Source: CAXXOK01 sp001604115 (GTDB lineage Bacteria; Bacillota; Clostridia; Christensenellales; Aristaeellaceae). From it: DNA of 18,602 nt. Shown one piece after another: positions 7,701-14,848 of this stretch. Numbering within the stretch: the first letter of the stretch is position 1; every line of letters begins with the position of its first letter. The stretch is from assembly GCA_034928535.1 (NCBI GenBank), contig JAYFOV010000031.1, positions 1 through 18,602 on the forward strand, given 5' to 3'. Made by a program: the position numbers and the translations under genes. The notes below the pieces were generated by a model. That model saw only the letters and a list, made by a program, of their open reading frames with translations. It was not told the DNA's origin and made no database searches.

Positions 7701-8794
7701 ACGGGCACAAGGGGATCGGCCGCGCCGGTCACGCGCATGGCCTGATAGACATACGTGCGCCCGCTGAGCGGATCGCGGATCGCCCCGCCGATGCAGGTGG
7801 CCGCGCCGCCGAAGGGCTCGATCTCGGTTGGGTGGTTGTGCGTCTCGTTCTTAAACATGAGCAGCCACGGCTCGGGGCGGCCATCCACATCCACCGTAAC
7901 GCGGATGGAGCAGGCGTTGATCTCCTCGCTCTCATCCAGATTGGCAAGCCCGCCCCGCGCCTTGAGGGCGCGCGCGCCGATGGTGGCCACATCCATCAGG
8001 TTGACAGGCTTGTTTTCCCGCCCCAGCTCCGCCCGGATGGCCAGATAGCGCGCAAAGGCCGCCTGCACGGCGGGCTGGTCAAACGTCACGTTTTGCAGCG
8101 TGGTCAGGAAGGTGGTGTGGCGGCAGTGATCGCTCCAGTAGGTATCCAGCATGCGGATTTCCGTCATGGTGGGGTCGCGCCGCTCGGTGCGGAAATAGTC
8201 CCGGCAGCAGGCGAGATCGTCCGCGTCCATGGCAAGGGCGTGCTCGTGCAAAAACGCCGCCAGCCCATCTGCATCCAGCTGGGTAAAGCCATGCAGCACC
8301 GCCACATCGGCCGGGGCATCAAAGGGCTGGGCAATGGTCTGCACCTCGGCCAGCGACGCCTCCCGCGCCTCCACGGGGTTGATGAGGTGCGCCTTCACGC
8401 GCGCCAGCTCCGCCGGGGAAATGTCCCCGGTGAGGATGAACACCCGGGCGGTGCGCACCGTGGGGCGCTCCCCCTGGGAAATGAGCTGGATGCACTCCTC
8501 ACAGGAGGCGGCGCGCGCATCAAACTGCCCGGGCAGCGGCTCCACGGCAAACACCGCCGCGCCCGCCGGGGGCGTGAGCGTGAAGGTGTGGGCATCCAGT
8601 TGGGGCTCGGCAAACACGGTGGGCAGCGCCTGCGCAAAGAGCGGCTGGGCGATGTTTTCGATATCGTAGCGGTTCAGGATGCGCAGCGAGGCGATGCCGG
8701 GGATCAGCAGCACAGTGCGCAGCTCCGAAAGGAGGGCTTGGGCTTCTACGGCGTAGGGAGCCATTTTCTCGGTGTAGACGCGGTAGACGGGCAT
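4748..8794 (-). CDS. purL: Phosphoribosylformylglycinamidine synthase, single-chain (synthetase plus glutaminase)
   Basis: This enzyme converts FGAR, glutamine and ATP to FGAM (step 4). The 1348-residue chain fuses an N-terminal PurS-like part (about 1-140), a linker domain with DTYWSDHCRHTTF (217-229), two AIR-synthase-like halves with FKNETHNHPTEIEPFGG (314-330), and a C-terminal class I glutaminase domain from about residue 1080. The glutaminase nucleophile is Cys1189 in LGICNGFQ; His1319 and Glu1321 in GHSER complete the triad. This makes separate purS and purQ unnecessary. The chain is somewhat longer than I expect for clostridial homologues (about 1230-1260). The excess sits in two low-complexity linkers: about 601-678, with a duplicated 12-residue unit GDAPADAPAAMA, and about 991-1078, rich in Ala/Val/Gln with repeats like SAVQSDVQ. 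The ATG at 8794 has AGGAGG 8 nt upstream. It lies 307 bp after purD. Confidence 0.97.
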   Translation of the reverse strand: MPVYRVYTEKMAPYAVEAQALLSELRTVLLIPGIASLRILNRYDIENIAQPLFAQALPTVFAEPQLDAHTFTLTPPAGAAVFAVEPLPGQFDARAASCEECIQLISQGERPTVRTARVFILTGDISPAELARVKAHLINPVEAREASLAEVQTIAQPFDAPADVAVLHGFTQLDADGLAAFLHEHALAMDADDLACCRDYFRTERRDPTMTEIRMLDTYWSDHCRHTTFLTTLQNVTFDQPAVQAAFARYLAIRAELGRENKPVNLMDVATIGARALKARGGLANLDESEEINACSIRVTVDVDGRPEPWLLMFKNETHNHPTEIEPFGGAATCIGGAIRDPLSGRTYVYQAMRVTGAADPLVPVADTLPGKLPQRKLVTTAAAGYSAYGNQIGLATGLVDELYHPGYAAKRMEIGAVVGAAPLANIRREAPSPGDVIILLGGRTGRDGCGGATGSSKSHSLQSLQTCGAEVQKGNPVTERKLQRLFRDPAVTRLIKRCNDFGAGGVSVAIGELADGLRIDLDRVPKKYEGLSGTELAISESQERMAVVVAPADAAAFIALAAAENLEATQVAVVTAEPRLTMLWRGQPIVDIHRDFLNSNGAEKQATAHVAQGGHASPAGGEPIVENPGAGVERSAGDAPADAPAAMAGDAPADAPAAMAGDDPAAQTLTRRLTAMAGSLPFCSRQGLSERFDATIGAGTVLMPFGGRHQLTPAQGMVAKLPVLHGQTDTASCMAYGFHPELMVQDAYRGAYLSVAESLARLAATGFDARKAYLTFQEYFPRTGTDPLRWGQPLAALLGALDAQMGFGIAAIGGKDSMSGTFEQLTVPPTLVSFAIAPGTTGEAVSPEFKAAGHSLYYLPGDPFQPGAFMETLDFLHSLNRAGLVTSAWAVGLGGVAEGLFKMALGNRIGAAVDAAFARDLFAPAIGGLIVAVAEPAQGAHPALLAALATRAERLGVTTEAYTLACRGETVPLAAVQEAYEAKLEPVFPYRRAGGAAQATGTEPPATHSAVQSDVQSAAAFAVQPGAQATKYSAVQYDVQTATVSAATTAAQTPAAVAPAANTLALPPYAATQWGKPALRTAQPMAVIPTFPGTNCEVDTARALERAGAKAKIVLIQNLTADHIRRSVDAVGKAIGGAQMVVFPGGFSGGDEPDGSGKFITAFFRNPAMKAALHALLQDRDGLMLGICNGFQALIKLGLVPFGTIVDTDEHCPTLTFNTIGRHQSMLVRTRVVSNKSPWLQRCAVGDVHLIPVSHGEGRFVCEDGMLAKLAANGQVCTQYVDADGQPGMDVRVNPNGSLLAVEGICSPDGRVLGKMGHSERTGRGLYQNVPGNILQPLLEGGVAYFR
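6805..6876 (-). repeat. In-frame tandem 36-bp repeat inside purL
   Basis: Two 36-bp units, 6805-6840 and 6841-6876, differ at about two positions. A partial third unit follows. They encode the 12-residue unit GDAPADAPAAMA twice (about residues 640-663) in the linker between the two synthetase halves. Because the period is a multiple of three, copy number can change without a frameshift. Confidence 0.85.
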
Positions 8795-9101
8795 AGGGTG
8801 TACCTCCTGTTTGGTGATGGGGGCGCATGCCGTGGAAGGGGCGCACGGCTTTGGGCGGTATCGGTATGCGCGATGCGGTCAGGCCGGAGAGAGGCGTATG
8901 GGATGGGCATGTGTGGCGCGTGGGATGGCAACCGTCACGGCGTGTGCTCCCCAAACGACAAGGCGGATGTGAGGCGCGCCCCCACCCGCGCGGGCGACAG
9001 CACGCGGCGGGCAGGGCTCGCCGCCCGTGCGGGCGATAGCTTTCGGCAGGCAAGGCGCACGCATCAGCCCACGCGGCACATCGGTCTGCGCACGGCCGCG
9101 C
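8795..9101. other. purD-purL intergenic region
   Basis: This 307-bp gap contains no supported gene or convincing promoter. Around 8990-9035 it carries a GC-rich imperfect hairpin (CACGCGGCGG near 9001 facing CCGCCCGTG near 9020) flanked by two copies of a GCGGGCGAYAGC-like sequence. The purL ribosome site AGGAGG lies just before 8794 in the direction of transcription. Confidence 0.5.
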
Positions 9102-10385
9102 TTAGCAGCTTTGCGCCGCCAGCGCCCGCGCGCCGATGTCCCGGCGCAGGTGCATGCCTGCAAAGGAAATGTGATCCGCAGCGGCATAGGCCGCATCCAC
9201 GGCGGCTTGCAGCGTACCGCGCACGGCGGTCACGCCCAGCACGCGCCCGCCGCTGGTCACCAGCGCGCCGGATGCATCCAGCGCCGTGCCCGCGTGAAAC
9301 ACCTGCACGCCGTCCATGGCCGCCGCATCCGCCGTGCCTTGGATGGGCATCCCCTTGGCAAACGCGCCGGGGTAGCCGCCGGAGGCCAGCACCACGCAGC
9401 AGCTCGCGCCGCCGGAAAACCGCACATCCGCCTGATGCAACGTGCCCTGCGACACATGCAGCAGGATGGACAGCAGATCGCTCTCAAGCAGCGGCAGCAC
9501 CGCCTGCGCCTCGGGATCGCCAAAGCGGCAGTTGTACTCGATCACCTTGGGGCCGCTGGGTGTGAGCATCAGCCCAACATACAGGCATCCGGCAAAGGGG
9601 CAACCCTCCGCCGCCATGGCATACAGTGTCGGCAGGAAGATGCTCTCCATGCACTGGGCGGCCAACTCCGGGGGATAGCACGGGTTGGGCGCGATCACGC
9701 CCATGCCCCCGGTGTTCAGCCCATGATCGCCGTCCAGCGCGCGCTTGTGATCCATCCCGCTGGGCATGGGCGCCAGCGTTTGCCCGTCCGTAAAGGCAAG
9801 CACGCTCACCTCCGGGCCGGTCAGGAATTCCTCAATCAGGATGCGCCTGCCGCTTTCCCCAAACACACCCTGTTCCATCATCTCCCGCACGGCGGCCTCG
9901 GCTGCCTCCCGCGTCTGGCAGATGACCACGCCCTTGCCGTAGGCCAGCCCATCGGCCTTGACCACGGTGGGCATGGGCGCCGTGCGCACATACGCCAGCG
10001 CCTGCGCCATGTCCGTGAACACCGCGCTTGCGCCCGTGGGGATGCCGTAGCGCAGCATCAGCTCCTTGGCAAACACCTTGCTGCCCTCGATGCGCGCCGC
10101 CGCGCCGCTGGGGCCAAACGCCGGGATTCCCCGCGCCCGGAGCAGATCGCACAGCCCAAGGCACAGCGGCATATCCGGCGCTACCACCACAAAATCCATG
10201 CCCGCCGTGGCTGCATAATCCGCAATGGCCTGCACATCCTCCGCCGCGATGGGCACGCAGGTGGCCAAGGCCGCGATGCCGCCGTTGCCCGGCGCGCAAT
10301 ACAGCTCCGGCTTGCGCGGCGATCTGGCCAGCGCCGTCAGGATTGCGTGCTCGCGGCCACCGCCGCCTACCACCAGTACTTTCAT
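9102..10385 (-). CDS. purD: Phosphoribosylamine-glycine ligase (GAR synthetase)
   Basis: PurD joins phosphoribosylamine and glycine using ATP (step 2), taking the unstable product of PurF. The 427-residue length is normal for the family. The protein opens with the nucleotide-binding start MKVLVVGGGGREHA, followed by APGNGG. The ATP-grasp domain has VVKADGLAYGKGVV, MDHKRALDGDHGLNTGGMG and EYNCRFGDPEAQAVLPLL with the metal-binding Glu/Asn. A clostridial-looking VVAPDMPL replaces the GPEAPL seen in enterobacteria. The ATG at 10385 has AAGGAG 8 nt upstream. It is separated from the transformylase gene by a 362-bp repeat-filled gap. Confidence 0.97.
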   Translation of the reverse strand: MKVLVVGGGGREHAILTALARSPRKPELYCAPGNGGIAALATCVPIAAEDVQAIADYAATAGMDFVVVAPDMPLCLGLCDLLRARGIPAFGPSGAAARIEGSKVFAKELMLRYGIPTGASAVFTDMAQALAYVRTAPMPTVVKADGLAYGKGVVICQTREAAEAAVREMMEQGVFGESGRRILIEEFLTGPEVSVLAFTDGQTLAPMPSGMDHKRALDGDHGLNTGGMGVIAPNPCYPPELAAQCMESIFLPTLYAMAAEGCPFAGCLYVGLMLTPSGPKVIEYNCRFGDPEAQAVLPLLESDLLSILLHVSQGTLHQADVRFSGGASCCVVLASGGYPGAFAKGMPIQGTADAAAMDGVQVFHAGTALDASGALVTSGGRVLGVTAVRGTLQAAVDAAYAAADHISFAGMHLRRDIGARALAAQSC

Positions 10386-10500
10386 CGGCTCAGCTCCTTT
10401 GCTTGTGGCGCGCCCGCGCCCGGAATGGCAAGGGCGCGCCCTCGCGGGTCAGACCCGTGCGCGCACCCGGTGCATGGAAGGGGAATGCATGGGGGATTGG

Positions 10501-10578
10501 GCACGCGCGAGGCGTTGCCCCGCACCCCACAGGGGGCGCTGCCCCCCTGCCCCTGCAGGGGTCTTAGGCTCTTGACCA
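10501..10578 (-). repeat. Dispersed two-hairpin palindromic repeat, copy b
   Basis: This copy reads in the operon sense on the minus strand. One arm is GCGAGGC-GTT-GCCCCGC on the plus strand, a 7-bp stem with one mismatch. The other is a longer C/G stem around GGGGGC-GCT-GCCCCC. It ends with the family edge TGACC near 10573-10577. It is paired with copy c at a 165-bp offset. Confidence 0.75.
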
Positions 10579-10602
10579 GGTTTGGGAGGTATCGTCTGTT
10601 CC

Positions 10603-10638
10603 GCTCGCCTCATGGCCGCGCTGCGGCCGTTCGCTCGC
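10603..10638 (+). repeat. Hairpin element with conserved flanks, copy 1
   Basis: Flank GCTCGCCTCAT (10603-10613), then a 6-bp stem GGCCGC-GCT-GCGGCC (10614-10628), then flank GTTCGCTCGC (10629-10638). The minus-strand copy at 18369-18402 has identical flanks but a different, still fully paired, stem. Confidence 0.75.
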
Positions 10639-10665
10639 TGGCGGGGTGGCGCTGCGGCGTGGGGA

Positions 10666-10742
10666 GCACGCGCGGGGCGTTGCCCCGCACCCCACAGAGG
10701 GCGCTGCCCCCTGCCCCCGCATGGGTCTAAGGCCCTTGACCC
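10666..10742 (-). repeat. Dispersed two-hairpin palindromic repeat, copy c
   Basis: The arm GCGGGGC-GTT-GCCCCGC on the plus strand is a perfect 7-bp stem, restoring the pair that is mismatched in copy b. A second G/C hairpin and the family edge TTGACCC (near 10736-10742) follow. It abuts the stop of the transformylase gene. Confidence 0.75.
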
Positions 10743-10747
10743 GGTTT

Positions 10748-11926
10748 TTAATGATGGAACAACCGCAGCCCCGTGAACGCCATCACCATCCCATAGCCAT
10801 CGCACGCGTCGATCACATCCTGATCCCGCTTGCTGCCGCCCGGCTGCGCCACATAGCGCACGCCGCTCTGCGCCGCCCGGTCGATGTTGTCGCTGAACGG
10901 GAAAAACGCATCGCTGCCCAAACACACGTCCCTCAGCCCTGCGCGCCACGCCGCCTTTTCCCCGGCGGTCAGCTCCTCCGGCCTGCTGGCAAACAGCGCC
11001 TGCCAGCGGCCATCCGCCAGCACCGTGGTCAGGCTTTCCGCACTCACATAGCGGTCGATGGCGTTGTCCCGATCCGGGTTTTTGATCCCCGGCAAAAACG
11101 GCAGCGCCAGCGCCTTGGGGTGTTGCCGCAGCCACCAGACATCCGCCTTATCTCCCGCCAGCCGCGTGCAGTGGATGCGGCTCTGCTGCCCCGCCCCGAT
11201 GCCGATGCACTGCCCGTCCCTGACATAGCACACGGAGTTGGATTGCGTGTATTTGAGCGTGACCATCGCCACCGCCAGATCCCGCAGCGCTTCGGCCGGC
11301 ATGGCCTTTGCCCGCGTGACGGCGTTGGCAAAAAAATCATCCCCGATGGCCAGTTCGTTGCGGTTCTGCTCAAAGGTGATGCCGAAAACATCCTTGCGCT
11401 CCAGCGCCGGCGGCTCATAGGCAGGGTCAATCTGCACAATGTTGTAATTCCCCTGCCGTTTTTCCATGAGCAGCGCAAGCGCCGCCGGGCTATACCCCGG
11501 CGCGATGATGCCGTCGCTCACCTCCGGCTTGATGAGCCGCGCCGTTGCCTCGTCGCACACATCCGACAGGCAGATCCAATCGCCAAAGCTGCTCATGCGG
11601 TCCGCGCCCCGCGCGCGGGCGTAGGCGCAGGCCAGCGGGGTCAGCGCCGCATCCTGCGGCACAAAGTAGATGCGCCGCAGCACATCGGTCAGCGGCAGCC
11701 CCAGCGCCGCGCCCGCCGGGCTCACATGCTTGAAGCTCGCCGCCGCAGGCAGGCCGGTGGCCGCCCGCAGCTCCCGCACCAGCTGCCAACCGTTGAGCGC
11801 GTCCAGAAAGTTGATGTACCCCGGCTTGCCATTGAGCACCGTAAGGGGCAGCTCCCCCTGCGCCGCAACGATGCGCGCGGGCTTCTGGTTGGGGTTGCAG
11901 CCATATTTCAGTTCCATTTCATGCAT
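10748..11926 (-). CDS. purH: AICAR transformylase, stand-alone (PurH C-terminal domain only)
   Basis: This enzyme formylates AICAR to FAICAR with 10-formyl-THF (step 9). The 392-residue product corresponds only to the AICARFT domain. The IMP cyclohydrolase domain that normally forms the first 200 or so residues of bifunctional PurH is absent, and the next gene upstream, purO, supplies that activity. The start MHEMELKYGCNPNQKPA matches the stand-alone clostridial family. The catalytic Lys66-His67 pair lies in ASFKHVSPAGAALG. The ATG at 11926 is chosen because GGAGG lies 8 nt upstream; the open frame continues to 12085 into repeat DNA without homology. Genes of this kind are sometimes annotated without a symbol, so purH should be read as the transformylase part only. 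Confidence 0.95.
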   Translation of the reverse strand: MHEMELKYGCNPNQKPARIVAAQGELPLTVLNGKPGYINFLDALNGWQLVRELRAATGLPAAASFKHVSPAGAALGLPLTDVLRRIYFVPQDAALTPLACAYARARGADRMSSFGDWICLSDVCDEATARLIKPEVSDGIIAPGYSPAALALLMEKRQGNYNIVQIDPAYEPPALERKDVFGITFEQNRNELAIGDDFFANAVTRAKAMPAEALRDLAVAMVTLKYTQSNSVCYVRDGQCIGIGAGQQSRIHCTRLAGDKADVWWLRQHPKALALPFLPGIKNPDRDNAIDRYVSAESLTTVLADGRWQALFASRPEELTAGEKAAWRAGLRDVCLGSDAFFPFSDNIDRAAQSGVRYVAQPGGSKRDQDVIDACDGYGMVMAFTGLRLFHH

Positions 11927-11997
11927 TGCCGTGCCCTCCGTCTTGCTGTTTGAAAAGGGAAATGCGCCGCGCATGCGCGGGATGCCGGGCAGGCCGC

Positions 11998-12253
11998 GCG
12001 GCGCGGCCACGCCGGGGCGAATCGCCGATGGCCTGCCCGCACCCTTGCGCAGGTTTGCCGCGCGGCGCTTTGATACGGCTTCCATTCATGGTTGCCCCGA
12101 TGCGCACGGGCGGTTTTGCCATGGCGCGGCGCGGCCACGCCGGGGCGAATCGCCGATGGCCTGCCCGCACCCTTGCGCAGGTTTGCCGCGCGGCGCGTTG
12201 ATACGGCTTCCACTCATGAATGCCCCGATGCGCACGGGCGGTCTTGCCATGGC
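11998..12253. repeat. Two tandem 128-bp repeats within the pur run
   Basis: Units at about 11998-12125 and 12126-12253 match except for a handful of substitutions, and the start of a third unit follows. Both contain GGCGAATCGCC and TGATACGGCTTCCA. The unit is not a multiple of three. It lies wholly between coding regions and would be transcribed in the pur mRNA. Confidence 0.9.
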
Positions 12254-12291
12254 GCGGCGCGGGAGCGAAGGAGCTGTTACGCCGCGCCATG
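12248..12291. repeat. 12-bp inverted repeat at the end of the tandem array
   Basis: CATGGCGCGGCG (12248-12259) pairs with CGCCGCGCCATG (12280-12291) around a 20-nt loop. One arm coincides with the truncated third unit of the 128-bp array. No T-run follows on either strand, so a terminator role is doubtful. Confidence 0.65.
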
Positions 12292-12367
12292 CTTGCAAAG
12301 CAAAGCCACAGCCACAAACCGGGCGTTGGTTGGCGGCGTTCCTGATGGGTAGCCGTATGCCATGCGC

Positions 12368-13087
12368 CTAGCCGCGCTGGTTGAGGATGCGGGTCTGGGT
12401 CTCGCCGCTGGCCAGGTGCACCATGCGCACAAACAGGCTCACGCGGTTTTGCATGTCCAGCGCGTTCCACAGCCCGCTGGCCAGCGCATCGATCTGCGTT
12501 CCGGGCAGCGCCACGCGCACCGGCTCCCCGCTGAAGCTGGGCAGGGGATCGCCATCCCCGTCATAAGTGTGCAGCAGCCTGCCATCGCCCGCCAGCGGCG
12601 CGTCATATTCATAAAAGGCGCGCACCGGCGCGGTGCCCGCGGCATCCGCGCTTTTCAGGATGCTCATGCGGTAGCTGGCCTTGCCGCCCTCCGTGTGCAG
12701 CACGGCGGAAATGCGCGGCGTAAAATTGGGCGCATCCGGCTCAAAGGTGCGCGTGCGCAGCGCGTCCTCAAAACGCTGGCCGTTTTCCAGCGCAGTATAG
12801 ATGGTGTCGGTCTGGTCGCCATTGGTCACGATGGTGGTGCGCCCATCCAGCACGCGCACCGGGGCGTAAATGATCAGGCTGGGGTCGGTCAGCTTGGCGG
12901 GATCGGCCGCCTCGGTCACGATGCCGCTGTCCCGGATGGAAAACACGCGGTTGCGGCTGTTCTCGCTGCGCCCCATGATAAAGTAAGCCATGGTGGCGTA
13001 GCAGCCGCAGGCGCTCACCCCCATCAGGATGCCGCGCCCGGGATAGGCGATGCCCGCCAGATAATCAAATGGATCATAGCGTTTCAT
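12368..13087 (-). CDS. purO: IMP cyclohydrolase, PurO family
   Basis: PurO closes FAICAR to IMP, the last step of the pathway. The 239-residue protein has the family hallmark YFIMGRSENSRNRVF (about 35-49), and near its start YPGRGILMG. The family was first known from archaea and also occurs in clostridia that lack the PurH cyclohydrolase domain. Its position next to the stand-alone transformylase fits: the two genes replace bifunctional PurH. The ATG at 13087 has GAGGAGG about 10 nt upstream. It follows purN by 55 bp and is likely co-transcribed. Function is firm from family and context, although I assign the catalytic residues only by family resemblance. Confidence 0.93.
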   Translation of the reverse strand: MKRYDPFDYLAGIAYPGRGILMGVSACGCYATMAYFIMGRSENSRNRVFSIRDSGIVTEAADPAKLTDPSLIIYAPVRVLDGRTTIVTNGDQTDTIYTALENGQRFEDALRTRTFEPDAPNFTPRISAVLHTEGGKASYRMSILKSADAAGTAPVRAFYEYDAPLAGDGRLLHTYDGDGDPLPSFSGEPVRVALPGTQIDALASGLWNALDMQNRVSLFVRMVHLASGETQTRILNQRG

Positions 13088-13142
13088 GGATTTTCTTCCT
13101 CCTCGGGGGGTGTTTAGGGATGCGCCGCCCCGCTGGCTGTTA

Positions 13143-13817
13143 TCATAGCACGTTTGTCCAGGGGTTGCACGGGGTTTTGGCAGGTAGCGCCGGGCTGGGC
13201 GTAGGAGAATCGCCCGCGCCTTCCAGCGCGATGGCGGCGGCCATCATCCGCACGGCCTGCGGCAGGATGTGCCACTCCGCTTGCTCCATGACCCGCTGCT
13301 GCAGGCTTTCGGGCGTGTCGCCCTCCTGCACGGGCACGGCCTGTTGCAGCAGGATGCGCCCGCCGTCGGGCACTTCGTTTACCAGATGCACGGTGGCGCC
13401 CGTTACCTTGACCCCGGCCGCCAGCGCCGCCGCGTGCACCCTAAGCCCATAAAACCCCGCCCCGCAAAAGCTGGGGATCAGGCTGGGGTGCACATTGACG
13501 ATGCGCTCCGGAAAGGCTCTGACTACGTTTTCCGACAGGATGAGCATGAACCCCGCCAGCACCACCAGCGCGATGCCATGCGCTTGAAGCAGGTCGATCA
13601 GCCTTTGCCCGTAGGCGTGGGCGGTTTCGCCGGGGGCTTTTACCAGCACGGCGGTGGGCACGCCCGCGGCCTGCGCGCGCGTGAGCGCATAGGCCTGCGG
13701 CTTGTTGCTCACCACCAGCGCGATGTGCCCGCCGCCCAGCCCCGCCGCGCGCTGCGCGTCCAGCAGGGCTTGCAGGTTGGTGCCGCCGCCACTCACCAGC
13801 ACCGCGATGGCTACCAC
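13143..13817 (-). CDS. purN: Phosphoribosylglycinamide formyltransferase (GAR transformylase)
   Basis: PurN transfers formyl from 10-formyl-THF to GAR (step 3). The 224-residue protein starts IAVLVSGGGTNLQALLD, the phosphate-binding start of the family. The catalytic triad equivalents are Asn108 and His110 in VNVHPSLIPSF and Asp151 in VPDGGRILLQ. It is slightly longer than the usual 200-210 residues because of a Pro-rich tail after residue about 200. The start is a GTG at 13817 with a G-rich site (GAGGGGGT) upstream. It overlaps the purM stop by 7 bp, indicating translational coupling. Confidence 0.96.
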   Translation of the reverse strand: MVAIAVLVSGGGTNLQALLDAQRAAGLGGGHIALVVSNKPQAYALTRAQAAGVPTAVLVKAPGETAHAYGQRLIDLLQAHGIALVVLAGFMLILSENVVRAFPERIVNVHPSLIPSFCGAGFYGLRVHAAALAAGVKVTGATVHLVNEVPDGGRILLQQAVPVQEGDTPESLQQRVMEQAEWHILPQAVRMMAAAIALEGAGDSPTPSPALPAKTPCNPWTNVL

Positions 13818-14848
13818 AGAACGACCCCCTCGTCCCCGGGGACGATCTCGCCCAGGCAGTAGGCCGCCACGCCCTCGGCGCTAAGCGCCGCAACGGCGGC
13901 ATCCGCCTGCGCGGCGGGCACCACGGCCACCATGCCCACCCCCATGTTGAAGGTGTTGTACATATCCCGCTGCGGAATATTGCCCGCCGCCTGCAAAAGC
14001 GGGAAAATCGGCGGCACGCGCACGGCGGCCTGCCGGATGCGGGCGGTCATGCCCGGCGCCAGCGCGCGGGGGATGTTCTCATAAAACCCGCCGCCGGTGA
14101 TGTGCGCCAGCGCGCGAACTGGCACGGCTTCCAGCAGCCGGAGCACCGGCTGTACGTAGATGCACGTGGGGGTGAGCAGCGCCTCCCCCAGCGTTTGGCC
14201 GCCCAGCGCGGCAGGGCGCGCATCCAGCCCGCCGGCCTGCACATCAAACACCTTGCGCACCAGCGAAAACCCATTGGAGTGCACCCCGCTGGAGGGCAGG
14301 GCGATGACCGCATCGCCGGGCTGCATGGTGCTTTTGTCCAGAATGCGGGGTTTATCCACCACGCCGACGGCAAAGCCCGCCAGATCATACTCGTCTATGG
14401 GGTAAAAGCCTGGCATTTCGGCGGTTTCGCCGCCGATGAGCGCGCAGCCCGCCTGCACGCAGCCCTCCGCGATGCCGCTGACGATTTGCGCGATCTTCTC
14501 CGGCACATTTTTGCCGCAGGCGATGTAGTCCAGAAAATACAGCGGCTTTGCCCCGCAGCAGATGATATCGTTGACGCACATGGCCACGCAGTCGATGCCC
14601 ACGCTATCGTGCCGGTCCATCAGAAAGGCCAGGCGCAGCTTGGTGCCCACGCCGTCCGTGCCGGACACCAGCACGGGCTTTTGCATGCCGGTCACATCCA
14701 GCTCAAACAGCCCGCCGAACCCGCCGATGCCGCCCAGCACGCCTTGGGTCAGGGTGCGGGCGATGCTCCCCTGCATCAGCTCCACGGCGCGGTACCCGGC
14801 GGTGATATCCACCCCGGCGGCTCGGTAGCTCTGGCTCTCGCTTTTCAT
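13811..14848 (-). CDS. purM: Phosphoribosylformylglycinamidine cyclo-ligase (AIR synthetase)
   Basis: PurM closes FGAM to AIR using ATP (step 5). The 345-residue length is typical. Motifs in order: VSGTDGVGTKLRLA, CVNDIICCGAKPLYFLDY, IGGETAEMPGFY, LPSSGVHSNGFSLVR, HITGGGFYENIPR and NTFNMGVGMVAVV. It shares ancestry with the synthetase halves of PurL. The ATG at 14848 has AGGAGG 10 nt upstream and overlaps the purF stop in an ATGA arrangement, so purF and purM are translationally coupled. Its own stop overlaps the purN start. Confidence 0.97.
   Translation of the reverse strand: MKSESQSYRAAGVDITAGYRAVELMQGSIARTLTQGVLGGIGGFGGLFELDVTGMQKPVLVSGTDGVGTKLRLAFLMDRHDSVGIDCVAMCVNDIICCGAKPLYFLDYIACGKNVPEKIAQIVSGIAEGCVQAGCALIGGETAEMPGFYPIDEYDLAGFAVGVVDKPRILDKSTMQPGDAVIALPSSGVHSNGFSLVRKVFDVQAGGLDARPAALGGQTLGEALLTPTCIYVQPVLRLLEAVPVRALAHITGGGFYENIPRALAPGMTARIRQAAVRVPPIFPLLQAAGNIPQRDMYNTFNMGVGMVAVVPAAQADAAVAALSAEGVAAYCLGEIVPGDEGVVLW

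Larger units (their letters stand above)
10386..10747. other. purH-purD intergenic region filled with structured repeats
   Basis: No gene is supported in this 362-bp gap. It holds two copies of the dispersed two-hairpin repeat (10501-10578 and 10666-10742). Between them lies a hairpin element with conserved flanks (10603-10638) that recurs at 18369-18402. All these would be transcribed as part of the pur mRNA. Confidence 0.7.
11927..12367. other. purO-purH intergenic region with tandem repeats
   Basis: This 441-bp gap holds two 128-bp tandem repeats (11998-12253) and a large inverted repeat (12248-12291). The remainder shows no gene. Open frames across the repeats on both strands come from base composition and lack ribosome sites. 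Confidence 0.65.

Noticed and set aside
7832..10730. Two long plus-strand frames antisense to purL and purD
   Set aside because: They are His/Gln/Arg/Gly-rich mirror frames running through well-identified genes and repeat DNA without start signals.
10646..11953. 435-codon plus-strand frame antisense to the transformylase
   Set aside because: It starts within repeat DNA and mirrors the transformylase frame, with no family resemblance.
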